64,000 nt of DNA from NCBI GenBank assembly GCA_045837725.1, contig JBEWZL010000138.1:1-64000 (forward strand). Direction: 5' to 3'. How positions within the stretch are numbered: position 1 is the stretch's first letter; each line of letters starts with the position of its first letter. This DNA is from Vermamoeba vermiformis. Its lineage: Eukaryota; Tubulinea; Echinamoebida. A program made the position numbers and the translations under genes. Positions 12,331 to 24,700 of the stretch are shown here, piece after piece. A model generated the notes under the pieces. It did not search any database, had not been told where the DNA came from, and saw nothing but the letters and a program-made list of their open reading frames with translations.

Positions 12331-15300
12331 ATGAAGCGAGGAAAGGACGCGCTATTTGCGTGGTGTAAGGCTGTTACAGCTGGATATCGTGGTGTTGAAA
12401 TCAAAGATTTTCATATGAGCTGGAGAGACGGCTTAGGTGAGAAAAATAATAGGATTTTATGTGATTATATATTGATATTAATTACCGAGCTTAAATAACA
12501 AATGATTTCAATTTGATATTTCCGCTGATCTTTCAAACAGCTTTCTGTGCCATCATTCATCGCTATAGGCCTGATCTCATCAATTTCAATTCATTAAACA
12601 AAGATGAGCCGCTGAAGAACCACGAATTAGGTAATTTTGGCTAAATAAATCGAATTTTTTGGATCCGGTAATTACTTTTATTTTTGTAGCTTTTTCAGTC
12701 GCTGAAAGTCTTGGAATTCCTCCTTTATTGGATCCTGAGGACATGCTCGTAGCTCCTACTCCCGAGGTAATTATTTCTTAACATTATTATGCAATATTCT
12801 TCAAAGATGGGAAATCTCGTTCGCTATCACGTATTAATTATTAATATTTTCGTATTTATTTAGCCACTCAGTGTTATGACATATCTATCGCAATTTTTCC
12901 ATTATTTTTCTGGTCAAAAAGGAGCAGGCATAGCTGTCATAAGTCATACCGAAGATACGAGCCCGAGTGCATTTGCTTTCTCGAGACCTGATGCGAATAA
13001 TAATACACCTGCTCCCGCTGCTGGTAAGAACATATTACATTTTAATAAGATTATTAATCTCGAGCAATTACAAAAAGTTCTCAGAAGATTTTTTTTGATG
13101 CGTATTTTCGATTCATTGTGTATGTATTCTTAGGCCCTGCAAAAACTGCCTCTAGTACCAATACTACGGCACCGCCTCGCACAGCGAGTAATGCACCTCC
13201 GCCATCGCGTGATACGCGCACGGAGTCTGCAGCAACGCGTCCAACAGCGACCCCAGCAATACCAAAAATCAATACAGCCCTCACTAAACCAGAAGCACCA
13301 GTTGGAAATAAATCACCTAGATTGTCTCACGGTGGCTCGATTGCTGAGACGGAGGCACCAATTTGTCAAAAGTGTTCGAAGCAAGTCTCGGGTCAAACCA
13401 TCGAATGGATGGGCAACTTGTATCATAAGGTAATCATACTTTATTTACTTAATAAGAAATTAAGCACCTAATACTAATTCTACTATGATAGGAATGTTTT
13501 GGCTGCACTACATGTAACAAACAGTTCCGCAATAATTGCTTGAACATTGATGGCAAACCGTATTGCGAAGGATGTGGTCGTAAAGCATTTATCGCTTCAA
13601 AACTTGCAAAAAGAGGCGGAGGAGACTCGAGTCCAACGACTTCTTCGGCTACTTCTACCACGAGCTCAGCAAGTACAACACCTGCAAGCAAGCCAAGCAC
13701 TACAGTCGATAACAGAACAGCTTCAAGTTCAGTTTCAACGAATGTTCCGCCGAGATCTGTTTCTGGCTCAGTTTCAACGGTGCCGCGTACAGGATCGAAT
13801 GTCGGATCTAGCAACACGACGAGCGCAAATAGACCGTTGAATATTATTGAACAAGAAGCACTTCGCGAACAAGAACGAGAAAAAGAAAGAGAGTTGGAGC
13901 GACAAAGATTGGCAGGAAAGAGTGTTAGTGACACTGAACGAAAGAAACGCGAAGAAGAGGAGCGCAAGAAGCGTGAGGAAGAAGAAAAACGAAAGCGTGA
14001 AGAAGAGGATAGAAAGAGACGCGAGACTGAAGAAAAGCGAAAACGTGAGGAAGAAGAGAAAAGAAAAACTTTGGAGGATGAGCGAAGGAAACGTGAAGAT
14101 GAGGAACGTAAGAAGCGTGATGAAGAGAACAAGAGAAGAACATTAGAAGAGGACCGTAGGAAGCGCGAAGAAGAGGAGCGTAACAAACGTGAGGAAGAAG
14201 AGCGAAAACGACGCGAGGAACAAGAAAGAAAGCGTCGTGAAGACGAAGAAAAGCGTAGAACTCAAGAGAACGACGCTGCAAAGAGACGAGAGGAGGAAAG
14301 AAAACGCGCTCTTGAAGAGGAGAAAAAGCGCAAAGAAGAAGAGGCACGCAAGAGACGTGCTATGGAAGAAGAAGAAAATCGAAAACAACCGCAACTCGAA
14401 GAAGACAGGCGCCGAAAGACGCTCGAAGAAGAGACTAGAAGACGCGACGAATCAACGACTGTTAGACCTCGCTTTGTCACTGCAAGTCAAGCCACTCCAG
14501 AGGCGCCACAAAACGAGGCTAACAAAGTCTTGCAAGCCATTGAAGAGGCACGAAGGAAGAAAAAAGCGGAGGAGGAAGAGAAGCGCAGACAACGTGAAGA
14601 ACAACGATTGAAAGCAGCTGAAGACGAGCAGCGTAGACGAGCTGAAACAATTCGTCGTCGCGAAGAAGAAAAGAATAAACGCGAGGAAGAGGAGCGCTTG
14701 AGACGTGAACTGGACGAGGTCAAACGAGCTACCAGTGGCAGTGTCGTTAGTCCCAGAAAACAAACGACAAGCGAAACAGACCTACAACGCAAAGCACGTG
14801 AAGAAGAGGAGGAGAATGAGCGCATTAGAAAACAATTAGAGTTGAAAAACCAGGAGATTATGCGACTGAACGAAGAAAACGAGCGAGAAGCCGCGAGATT
14901 GCGCGAACGAAGATTATCACGAAACACTTCACGGAGCACGTCAAAGTAAGTTTCATTCCTTATTCTATCATTTCACTTAACATACTTATTTTAGGAGCTC
15001 TGGATCCTTCGAACGCGAGAAAACTGAACAAGACAAGATCGAAGCAGCGATCCAGGCAAGAAAGCAGAGCGAGTTAAGACCAGTTCTGGGCAAGTGGGGA
15101 GACAGTACGAGCTCAGACTCGTCGGTTCCTGAGTGGCAATTGCGTGCCAAATCTGTGCAAGAAAAGTACCGCACCAATTCGGAGCTGCCAACTGTCAACA
15201 ATAATTATAGCAATGCAAGCAACAATAACAATAATCAGGATATGAACTACTTTAAGGCCCAGAAGTATAGTAACGACCTAGATGAGGAATTTGATAGAAA

Positions 15301-16327
15301 GATTAATAAGCGACAAACGAGGTACGCAAATTTGACCGCACAACGCGATCCACATCCGCTAACAAAATCTTTTTAGAGTTCGCAATTTTGTTTGGGAAGA
15401 CTTCTTAGAGAGCAACAAGTTAAAGGTAAGTAATATAGATTACTAATTCATCTTAAATAATTAATGTTTTGCGTAGGGCTTTATGTTGAAACGAGATCCA
15501 AACGGCATTTTCGGTGGCAAATGGCGACGAAGATATTTCGTGCTTCGTGAAGCTAGATTATTGTATTATAGACAAGAGCCCCCTGCTTCCAGCGTCGGAA
15601 GTACGTAATATTAATTTAACTAGATCTTCGTACCGGATCTAACTTTCAGTTTTTCAGTGAACCATCCTCCCTTGGGTATCATCTCGTTGCAGTATTCTTC
15701 TGCTATTGAACCTGAAGGCAACGGCAAGATTAAAATTGTTACGCCGGATCGTGTTTGGCGATTGGATGCTGGAAATAACCAAGAGCGCGAGAAGTGGATC
15801 AAGGGTTTGAAAGAAGCAAAAGAGATTTACGGCCTCGTTAAGAGCAAAATTGACGAACAAAACGTTCCTATCTACGGACCTAATTATGAAGCGGTAAGTT
15901 GTCAAAGATAGCCGGAAGGAACAAAGAAGCGGATCTGATCAACTTTTTTCATACAGAGAAAAGAAGGCGTTTTGCAACGATACAATGCTATCTATATTTG
16001 GGTAGAGAATTATTTTACGTTACAAGACGGAATTTTATTCTATTTCGCGTCCAAGGTAGGTTTAAGACTTCGCGTACTGGATCAGATCTCCATTGCTAAA
16101 AATTTAAATTTTAGGGTGCTAACCAAAAAGGACGAGTGCCATTATATGACGCTAAATTCGAAGAATATTCAACAAAATTCTCGTTCAAGATTGTATGGAA
16201 AGAAAACGGCAAAAAGAACGAAATTATTTTGGCGGCAAAGAACGACGAAGAAATGCAGTCTTGGTGCACGGCTTTGTTGAAGCAGAAGTTGCTTATTGAG
16301 GATACTATCAATTCGATTGAATTTTAG
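12331..16327 (+). CDS. CH-LIM-coiled coil-PH-PH cytoskeletal protein (MICAL-like/ChLim type)
   Basis: About 12 exons, roughly 1,070 residues. The N-terminal single calponin-homology domain ([20 protein letters not shown], then [20 protein letters not shown] and [11 protein letters not shown]) is of the MICAL-L/EHBP1 type. It is followed by an Ala/Pro/Ser/Thr linker and a LIM zinc domain (C-Q-K-C ... [11 protein letters not shown] ... YCEGC). A very long charged coiled coil (about 13,850-14,940), built from Arg/Lys/Glu repeats, leads to two PH domains: [20 protein letters not shown] at the start of PH1 and [20 protein letters not shown] in PH2, each ending in a Trp-containing helix ([22 protein letters not shown]). 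Start: the open frame upstream begins only at TTG, and ATG 12331 directly precedes the CH domain. Predicted role: an actin or membrane-trafficking scaffold linking actin, phosphoinositides and Rab or Rac partners. Confidence 0.88.
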
Positions 16328-16459
16328 TCCCACAAATATTTTGGATCTGTACGAACCATTGTAAATAGACTTCAAAACCTTTTAAGGTGTCTTCTTTATT
16401 TAAATTTCATCAACTAACCATTCATTTGAATAACTCTTTCAATTTAGAATTGGCGAGTT

Positions 16460-16621
16460 ATGGGTTGGCAGATCTCGTTGTTGAATCACGAGCGAATTGA
16501 GTCAGTTACCTTATTTGGCAAAGTCCGAGCACAATTGGATGACTTAGCAACGCGTTGTCACCATGGCGCTGTGAGGCAACAGCTCGGAATTAGCAAGAGT
16601 AGCGTTAGAGACAACGAATAG
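16460..16621 (+). CDS. Possible 53-residue ORF in the convergent gap
   Basis: An uninterrupted ATG-to-TAG frame (MGWQISLLNHERIESVTLFG...) lies in the gap between the CH-LIM and F-box pseudokinase genes. An acceptor-like pyrimidine tract (TTCAATTTAG) precedes it, so it might be an alternative 3' exon. No family is recognised. The gap 16328-16656 holds nothing else visible. Confidence 0.2.
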   Translation: MGWQISLLNHERIESVTLFGKVRAQLDDLATRCHHGAVRQQLGISKSSVRDNE

Positions 16622-16656
16622 TATTTATCCGCTGGTCTTAAAGCTGTATAGTATTA

Positions 16657-18466
16657 TTAATTATTATTATGGTACATTGCACCAAGGAATTCTTTTTCTG
16701 CCGCTTCCAACCAAACCGTTGATGGATTTGGATTTGTGATCCACGGATGTTCAAAGGCAGCTTTTAGCGTCAATCTTTGCAGAGGATCTAACAGTATCAA
16801 ATGGTTCACAAAATCTTTAGCCAGATCAGAGATTGGTGTGTTTTCTGGCCATGTGAACTCGCCTTTGCAAATTGCATCGTATTCTACTTTCCAATTTGGA
16901 CCATAAATTAGGACCCGCAAGTATAGACCAAATTCCTTTATAACAGACTTAATGGCAATTATTGGTTGATAGTTGCCTGGCTAGTGATAGCTTCAGGCGC
17001 CATGAAAGAAATGTGAGGTATTCCAGTGGAGGGTGGAATGGCGTATCTGGGCATGTAGCGTTCCATTTTGAGTTCAAACTGCAAAAATGATTTAAATTAA
17101 CTTTCGTACTGGCACTAAACTTATTGTAATTAATTTAATCTTCAACAAGTCACTGACCGAATTTTTTATCGCTGAAATTCTCGAGACGTCAAGCATACCT
17201 CATATTATTATTGAGTATTCCTCTAAGCTTAGAAGATTGAAATGTATTGGAGGTATAAAAATTTGGATCTAGAGCGAATGAATCTTACCCAATCACCACA
17301 GATATCAGCCACAAAAGACGTATCGTTCCAGTCTCCAACAACAATATTTTGTTCTTGTAGCGTTTTGAGTGCGTTCATCATTTGTAAAATAACGTTGATA
17401 ATTTTCTTCTCGGAGTAGACTTCCATATTCGACAATTTTCTTTTATCGAAAATCGCAAAATATTCTTCGTTAAACGATTCTTCTAATAGGATATAATCGT
17501 ATTCTTCGTCTTCTAAGAATTTTGGTGCGAGAACGAGATTAGATCCGTCATTGAATTCTATCGCTCTTTTTGACCAAAATTCTTTTGACGCCTTTCGGCG
17601 GTATCTTTTTTGATTTTTTTCGAATACCAATACTAGGCCATTAGGTAACTATTATAATATGTATTATAAGAGCGTTGGTATTGAGTTAATTTGAAAATAG
17701 GTACCTCGTGGCGATTACTAATTATTATATTATAATGATATTTCTCGTTTTGTGTTGTCGCTAATCTATTTAAATGTTCCGCTGAACGAATAAAATAAAC
17801 TCCGCCTCGTTGCAAAAAAAATTTGAAGTAATCGCCTAACACAAAAAAACCCTGTTACTATCCTATATAAATACCTATTAACATCATACCTATTGCGTGC
17901 AAGGGATAATTAGGCCAATATTGCTGACATTTAACGCGCCATAATTTTTGACTTCGTAAAATCTCGCACCAACTTTTGTTAACAGGCTGAAGACTACAAA
18001 AACGACTTCAGTATGTCTAATAAATAGTATAATATATATTAAATCATCGTACCTTATTATATTGATGACGTCTAAGCGGCTGAATATCTCGAGTATTAGA
18101 TCCATTGGTAGATGTGTCAAATAATTTGTCTCGGGCTCGACACCATCTGCGTTACTATCAACATTATGCTGATCTTTATGTTCATCGGCTGTGTTAATAG
18201 TAATATTTTGATCGTTGGTAGCTAAGGGCTCGTTGTGCTGAGGACGAGACTCGATCCTTACAACAAACTTAGTACACACCAAGATACTGCAGAAAAAATA
18301 TAGAAACAATCTAAAATAATTTAAATCATTATCAATTGCTCTGAAGTAATAGTTTTAAATAAACCGACCGCTAATAGAGCGACAATTTGTAAAAAATTAA
18401 ATGATTAATTCCAAAATCTTACTTCTGCCTTTTGCTTCGTGATTTCTTTGATGATGACTGACCCAT
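16657..18466 (-). CDS. Myristoylation-type F-box protein fused to a protein-kinase-like domain (pseudokinase)
   Basis: About eight exons and 440 residues. Exon 1 (18423-18466) starts MGQSSSKKSRSKRQ, an N-myristoylation-type sequence plus polybasic patch. Next is an F-box: LTHLPMDLILEIFSRLDVIN, continuing across an intron to NKSWCEILRSQKLWR. The C-terminal half follows the kinase fold: YDYILLEESFNEEYFAIFD (hinge), IINVILQMMNALKTLQEQN (helix E), FMAPEAIT (APE) and TPISDLAKDFVNHLILLDP with FEHPWI, the CAMK-like end. Catalytic motifs are missing: HRDxKxxN is replaced by VVGDWNDTSF and no DFG is visible, so it should not phosphorylate. After APEAITSQ the frame is open only if a 29-nt intron with a GC donor (CAG/GCAACT) is removed; otherwise an in-frame stop follows. 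Inferred role: a membrane-tethered SCF substrate adaptor. Confidence 0.68.
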
Positions 18467-18758
18467 CACTAAAATTTACATTGATAGTACGAACAGTGAT
18501 TCGTTAAATTGAGTAAGCAAAGAACTTCAGATTTGATCGGTTTTCGAATGCTAAGCCACGAGCTATAGTACCTTAGTTGCTCGAAGATGAGGTTATAATT
18601 AGCTCTACTAACGTTCAATCTTGAACAGGACTCTATGTTGTCATTGATTGTGTCAAATAAATAAAAAAGTATCAAGTTTTCTGATCGATCAACAACAAAA
18701 CTTTTTGCTCGGTCATTTTCGTTCTATTTTTATTACGCTGACACCCTTCAGCTACAAT

Positions 18759-21700
18759 ATGAGTATTATTTTGATCGTATGCATTGTTGGGTTGATAGCA
18801 GGCTTGTTATTTGTGACGTTTAAACGCAGATTTACTTCACCACCTTCAGAGACAAAAGAGGTCACAAAAACACCGAAAAAATCAGCTAATACACGTATGT
18901 TAATATAATTATATATTTTACGATTTTTTCTAATTTATTCGTCGACCAACTATTTTCAGATCTGCTTTTTTTTTGCGTGTAATTAATTATTAATGATGCA
19001 TTAATTGGTATAATTCATCTAATTTATATGAAGCTAGTTATCATATTATTTTGGTTTACCAGCAAATTACGTTGTAATAATTCATCAATTTACGCGGGTT
19101 TTTCCTCAGATGTGCTCTGGAGATTAGAAACAGGTGAAAAGGCACCAATAGAATTAATAGCAGGTGAAAAGGTACGTTAGAAACGATTTTTATAGCCTTA
19201 GAACTTTTCCCAACTTTTCCTCCTCGATCTGCGTTCTGCCTGAAAATTTAGCTTATCATTCCAAGAAAACATTAATATTTAATTATTTTATGAATAGAAA
19301 GTATTATGTCTCGTTCACAAGACCCCTTCTATTGTGTCACCGGGATCTCCTTTCGGATTGAATTCTTCTTCCGATGCGATGAGCCCTGAAAAGACAGTAA
19401 GTCCCATATGGTACTCTATTAAATATTTATATTAATATTTTCGTATTAGCTCATGTCTCCTATTAATCTACTCGCGACTGAATTATTTTCAGTTCGGATC
19501 GAGGAATTACAATCGCTTAGAAGATCAACGCCGTCGCAATTAATCGGCTATAAATTCCGACGACCTCGATGGGACGGAGATTTAATCAAGATTGATTTGG
19601 AAGTCGAAGGTTTTGTGGCTGGAACTTACAATTTAATAGTCGTTACAAAACCGGATCATCTTCCGATCATTGACGGACAAATTAAAGCAACAGTAAAGCC
19701 AGGTAAATAGCTACTATATCATATATATTATATAAACATAATTATTATGAATGGAGAGTAATTTTTGTTTGATCTGGATCGAGATCTAATTTTTTTGTAG
19801 GCCGAATTGACGCGACAAATTGCACGTTACGCGGAATAACTCCGAATATCACTATTGAACGCGGAAAAACAACGAGTTTTACAATTTTAGCCAAAGACAA
19901 GTTCGGAAATGTTGTGAAATCTTCGCAGATCCAAAACGACAATGACGACAGCGACGAAGATGATTCATTATACAGCGGAGTATTATACGATGAAAAAGAA
20001 TTAGCGGAAAAAAGAAAAATGAAAAGTGCGATGAAGAAAGTGGCGCAATTAGAACAACAATTATTCGGCGTGTCAATTATTGAAGGACCAACTAAGGCCA
20101 ATATAAGCGTCAATTATAATAATAGCGATAGTGGCGCTAAACTCCAAGACGAGGATTATTGTCTCGTGAAATTCAAGCCGCTACAAACTGGTCATTACGT
20201 CCTACGCATCACCTATGATAAGCAAGAACTTTTTGAGTCACCATTGCACGTGTTCGTAGAGCACGGTATGGCATTAAATACAAGGTCCCGGCCACATAAC
20301 AAACCTTATTAATAATCCATTATAGGTTTGCCTACAAGAAGCAACACGACGGTCGAAGGACCGGGTCTGCAAATGAGCATTGAAGAAGATCCGCAAGCTG
20401 GAGGCATTTACAGATATTATATTACTCCCCGTGATGCATTTAATATGCCTACATCAAAGATGGCTTCAACGGACAACTTCAAAGTTTTGGTCGTGGATCC
20501 CGATGGCAATTACATCAATCCGGCCTTAACGTACAATAGGTACGTAGAACACTAATACCATCATAATATCTTATACTAATGTTGTATATAAAGGACGAAT
20601 AATCGATTCGCGTTCCAATTTAAGCCCAAGAAGGCTGGATCACACAAATTGTTCGTGGCCATATTGATCGACACGGACGAGACAGCCTTGAAAGAAGATA
20701 GCGAAGAAGTATCATTTGCTGAAATCAGATCGAGTAGTAGAGTATTTGAGATCGATAGTGATAGCGAGGAAGAGATTGTAGGCGATGACGAGGTCGCTCA
20801 AAATGTGTTCGAGACGTGGTACCCGAAGAAACAAAACGTCAAGGGCAGTCCTTTTGAGTTCAGTGTGTTGCCTGGTACGTTCAATTTAATAGCCTAAATA
20901 CGTTTTATTCTAATCACCTCGCTAGGTGAATTGTATCCGAAGCACACAATTGCTTACGGCCTCGGCTTGTCACAAGGAGTAGTTTCAAATTCAGTACAAC
21001 GAACTTTTGAAATTCAAGCTAAAGACTATTACAATAACAAACTGACTTATGGTGGGGCCGAATTAGTGTAAGTACAAGTCAAAAGCTATTTATAGTAAGT
21101 TTACCTAATGTCGTTGTTAGTGTTCGAGTTGAAGACCCGTCCAAAGAGAAAGTTCCGGCGAATTTGAAAGACAACGGCAATGGCACGTACACTGTGGCCT
21201 ATTACGCGACTAAAGCTGGCACGTACAAAATCTACGTGACGTACAACTCAACGAATATCAATGGCAGTCCCTTTGTGTGCAAGGCTTTGGCAGGTAAGTC
21301 CTCTCCGTATCTATTACACAAAAACGCGTCTAATAATTGCTTTATAGAAAATTCGACGGATCCTGCGCACAGCGAGATTAAACTGAAAGCGACAAAATCG
21401 CCCGTGAAACATTTGCCAGCACACTTGGCACATCACCACGAGACTCATCCTGACGACATTGTAGTCATCGCTGGCGATGTAAGTATAGCACCCCCTTGGC
21501 TCGAATGCAATCATGCTAATATTTCCTAAAAAGGAAATTGTGTTGTCGGTACAAAGTTGCGATAAGTTTGGTAATCGCATGGTGTCTGGAGGTGACCAAT
21601 ATACTCTCAGCTGTCATCGTATTGAAATTCAACAAACACCTTCATCGCCAATACTCACCGCTGAGCAGCCTAAGAAAAGAAAAGTCGATGAATTTGAATT

Positions 21701-24700
21701 AAGTAAGAAATACTCGATATTGCCTATTTTGGCTAACAATGTTTCGTAGATGACAAGAGCAATATGTTCAGAAATCAAAGTCCAGTTCAACGAACACTTA
21801 ATCCAACACGAATACCAGTACCTAACCCTCACTATGAAGTTGTTGATCATTATAATGGCGGCTATTCGATCAAATTCCAAGAAAATATCGCTGGATTCTA
21901 CGTCGTTAGTATAAAGCAGCGTGGCGTAGAAATCAAAGGTTCTCCATTCAACATCAGAATTCTGCCTGGTACGTTCATGAATAATAGTCGAAATTTCCTT
22001 TTATGGCAAGAGACTGACAGGATGACCTAGGAACCGTTTATGCCCGTGAATGTACGGCTGCTGGTGAAGGCTTAGATGAGCCTCAAGTAGGCAAGGAAAA
22101 GAGTTTTGTCATCACTTTGCGTGACAAATTTGGCAATCCTACGGCACTTGACGCAGAAAAATCAGTGCCGTTAGTGAAATTCACCAATGACAACGTGTTC
22201 AACCCGCACACGACGTACTTGGGCCACGGCAAGTACAACGTGAAATATACTCCGTTGTCGGTGGACTCAGTACGCTTGGCCATCTTCATCCATAATTCAT
22301 TGATCAAAGATTTTCCGAGAAATATCAATGTCAAACCAGGTGTCACAAATGCATTAATGAGCGCGATCAATTTAACGTAAGAAAAAACTTTTTTTGCAAC
22401 TATTGAGCTAGCTCCATCCATTTCTTACCAAAATGAGGACCTGTTGTATATTAATATTAATATTAATATTGGTTGTAGTAAACTCGTGCAAAATCTCAAG
22501 TGCGGTGAGTGGATCTCGATCGGGTTCAAAGCAAAAGACGAATTTGGAAACGACAAAACGACAGGCGGTGATCCGTTCGTAGCTGTATCAGGTAACTTTT
22601 CATGAATACGCAGTTCACGAATAAGATGCTTAACGTGTCTATTTTTAGATCCTCCACGTGGTTTGGACTTGCAAGTTATGGACTTACAAAAACGGCAATT
22701 ACGAATTGAAGATGTGTCCGAGAATCGCGTACCAGAACTTTTCAGTTCATATCAAACTCGGCGACCAAGACATTCACGGCTCACCTTTCACAGTCACATC
22801 TGAGCCTGGCAACACGACTGACGTTCAAATCGTGAAAATTGAAAATAATCGTGTTGGTGAACGATGCACTTTTGAGTTTGTAGCCAAGGACTCTATTGGA
22901 AATGAAAAGGTATGAATGATGTTTTGTATTAATAGGTCCCTAGTAGATACTGATACGACATTTTATTCGTAGAAAAATGGAGGAGATAATATTATTATGA
23001 TGCTGAAAGGTGTCGCTGTGCACAGCAAAATTTTCAATCCGAACGTGCCAATCTCTATCAAAGATATGCAAAATGGCCATTACATTGGATCATTTACGAG
23101 CGTATTAGCTGGAAACTACTCGATTGGCGTGTACAAAGTTCAAACGGCCGCCAATCCCGAGCCTGTATTTTTGAAGAGTGTTGAAGTACCATTGTTTGCA
23201 GGTAAGTAACGTACATTTAAACAATCGAAAAATCAACTTATAATCTCTCCAACCAATCTTAAATAAGCTTTTCTAACTGTTGGTTTGCAGGTGAAATTGA
23301 GCCGTCAGAAAGTATCGTGATCAAAGACGAACAGACTTGGAAGCCAGAGATGCAAATTGACGGACGAGAGGCCTCATTCAAGAAAGAAGTATTCATTGTC
23401 TGCAAAGATAAGTGGAAGAACTCTTCACGTGTCAAAGATGAGGGTCAGTTCAATAATTTTTCACTGAAAATATATCATGTCAATCTAATCCAATTTTTTT
23501 CACAGAACATTTGAAGAGTTTGAAAGCCAAGGCAGAAATTTGGCGGGCACTTGATCCCTCTCCTTACGCTACCAACAACAACAACAATCAAGTCGAGTAC
23601 GATGTTTACGGCGAATGTGCCTTGTCGGTGCACAAATCAGGCATCATTAGTACAAAGATTGATGTCGCGGACATTGGCAACTATCAACTTCGCGTAGAAT
23701 TTGGCGGCAAGCCAATCACTCAACCGCCATTAAGTTTCAAAATCACGTCGGGACCCATTGACCCGACTTGTTGCGTCGTCAAAGGAAGAAAAATCTTGAC
23801 CGGTAACGAAGCCAAAAATGGCGATCTGCAAATAGAAGCACGTGACAGACACGGAAATAGAATTACATCTGGAGGTAAGTCTTTGCAAAAATTTATCGCT
23901 GTGATAAAATTGACCAATCAAATTCGTTTGCAGGTGCGAAATTCCGTGTTACTATTGATTCAGCCGAGTCAAGTTTTGCACCGTTCGATCAAACCACACT
24001 GCCCAAACATATTATCAACGACAATCAAAATGGAACTTACAGCATCTTTTACTCGCTGCACAAGCCTGGCAAATACATCATTGAAATCACGTGCAATAAT
24101 GTTCCGCTGAGAGGTTCTCCCTTCGAGATCAGCGTGTCCCCAGGTGTGATTTTTTTGCAATTTTTTCACGCGAAAATATCTGATCAACCTTTTTTTCCGG
24201 TAGAATTTGCCAATTTGGACAGCAAGCGAAAATGGATGGAAAAACAATTGCAAGACGCTAACAAAGACATTGTCGGTCAAAATAACTTGGCGGGCCCTGT
24301 CTTCTTTGCACCAGGTGACGCAGGATTTTTAAGTCTTCAAGTGCACCGCGACAGAGTGTTTCAAGATTCGTTCGATAGATTGCAATTGCGTGGCGCTAAA
24401 GACTGGAAAAAAGAATTCAAAATTCAGTTTGTTGGCGAGCCTGGAGTCGATGCTGGTGGCGTGTCAAAAGAATGGGCCACGATCATGTCCAAGAAAATGT
24501 TTGACCGAGATTACGCTCTATTCACGCACCCGAACGAAAAAGCCGTTGATTTTCAACCGAATCCTTTGTCCTCCGTTCATGTAAGTACTTGACACGATGA
24601 CACTTTGACGCGTGAAAAATATTTATGACACGTGTCACCTATATTTTTCACAGATATTTAATCTCATTTTTGTAGCCCGAGCACTTAGCCATGTTTGAAT

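Noticed and set aside
13449-14186. Long minus-strand open frame (245 codons) opposite the coiled coil
   Set aside because: It mirrors the Arg/Lys/Glu repeat of the plus-strand coiled coil as Ser/Leu/Phe repeats, has no conserved motif and lies inside a well-supported gene.
16657-18466. Calling the F-box kinase a plain pseudogene
   Set aside because: All other exons stay open over about 440 codons, the F-box and kinase-fold motifs are intact and a single short GC-AG intron explains the only stop.
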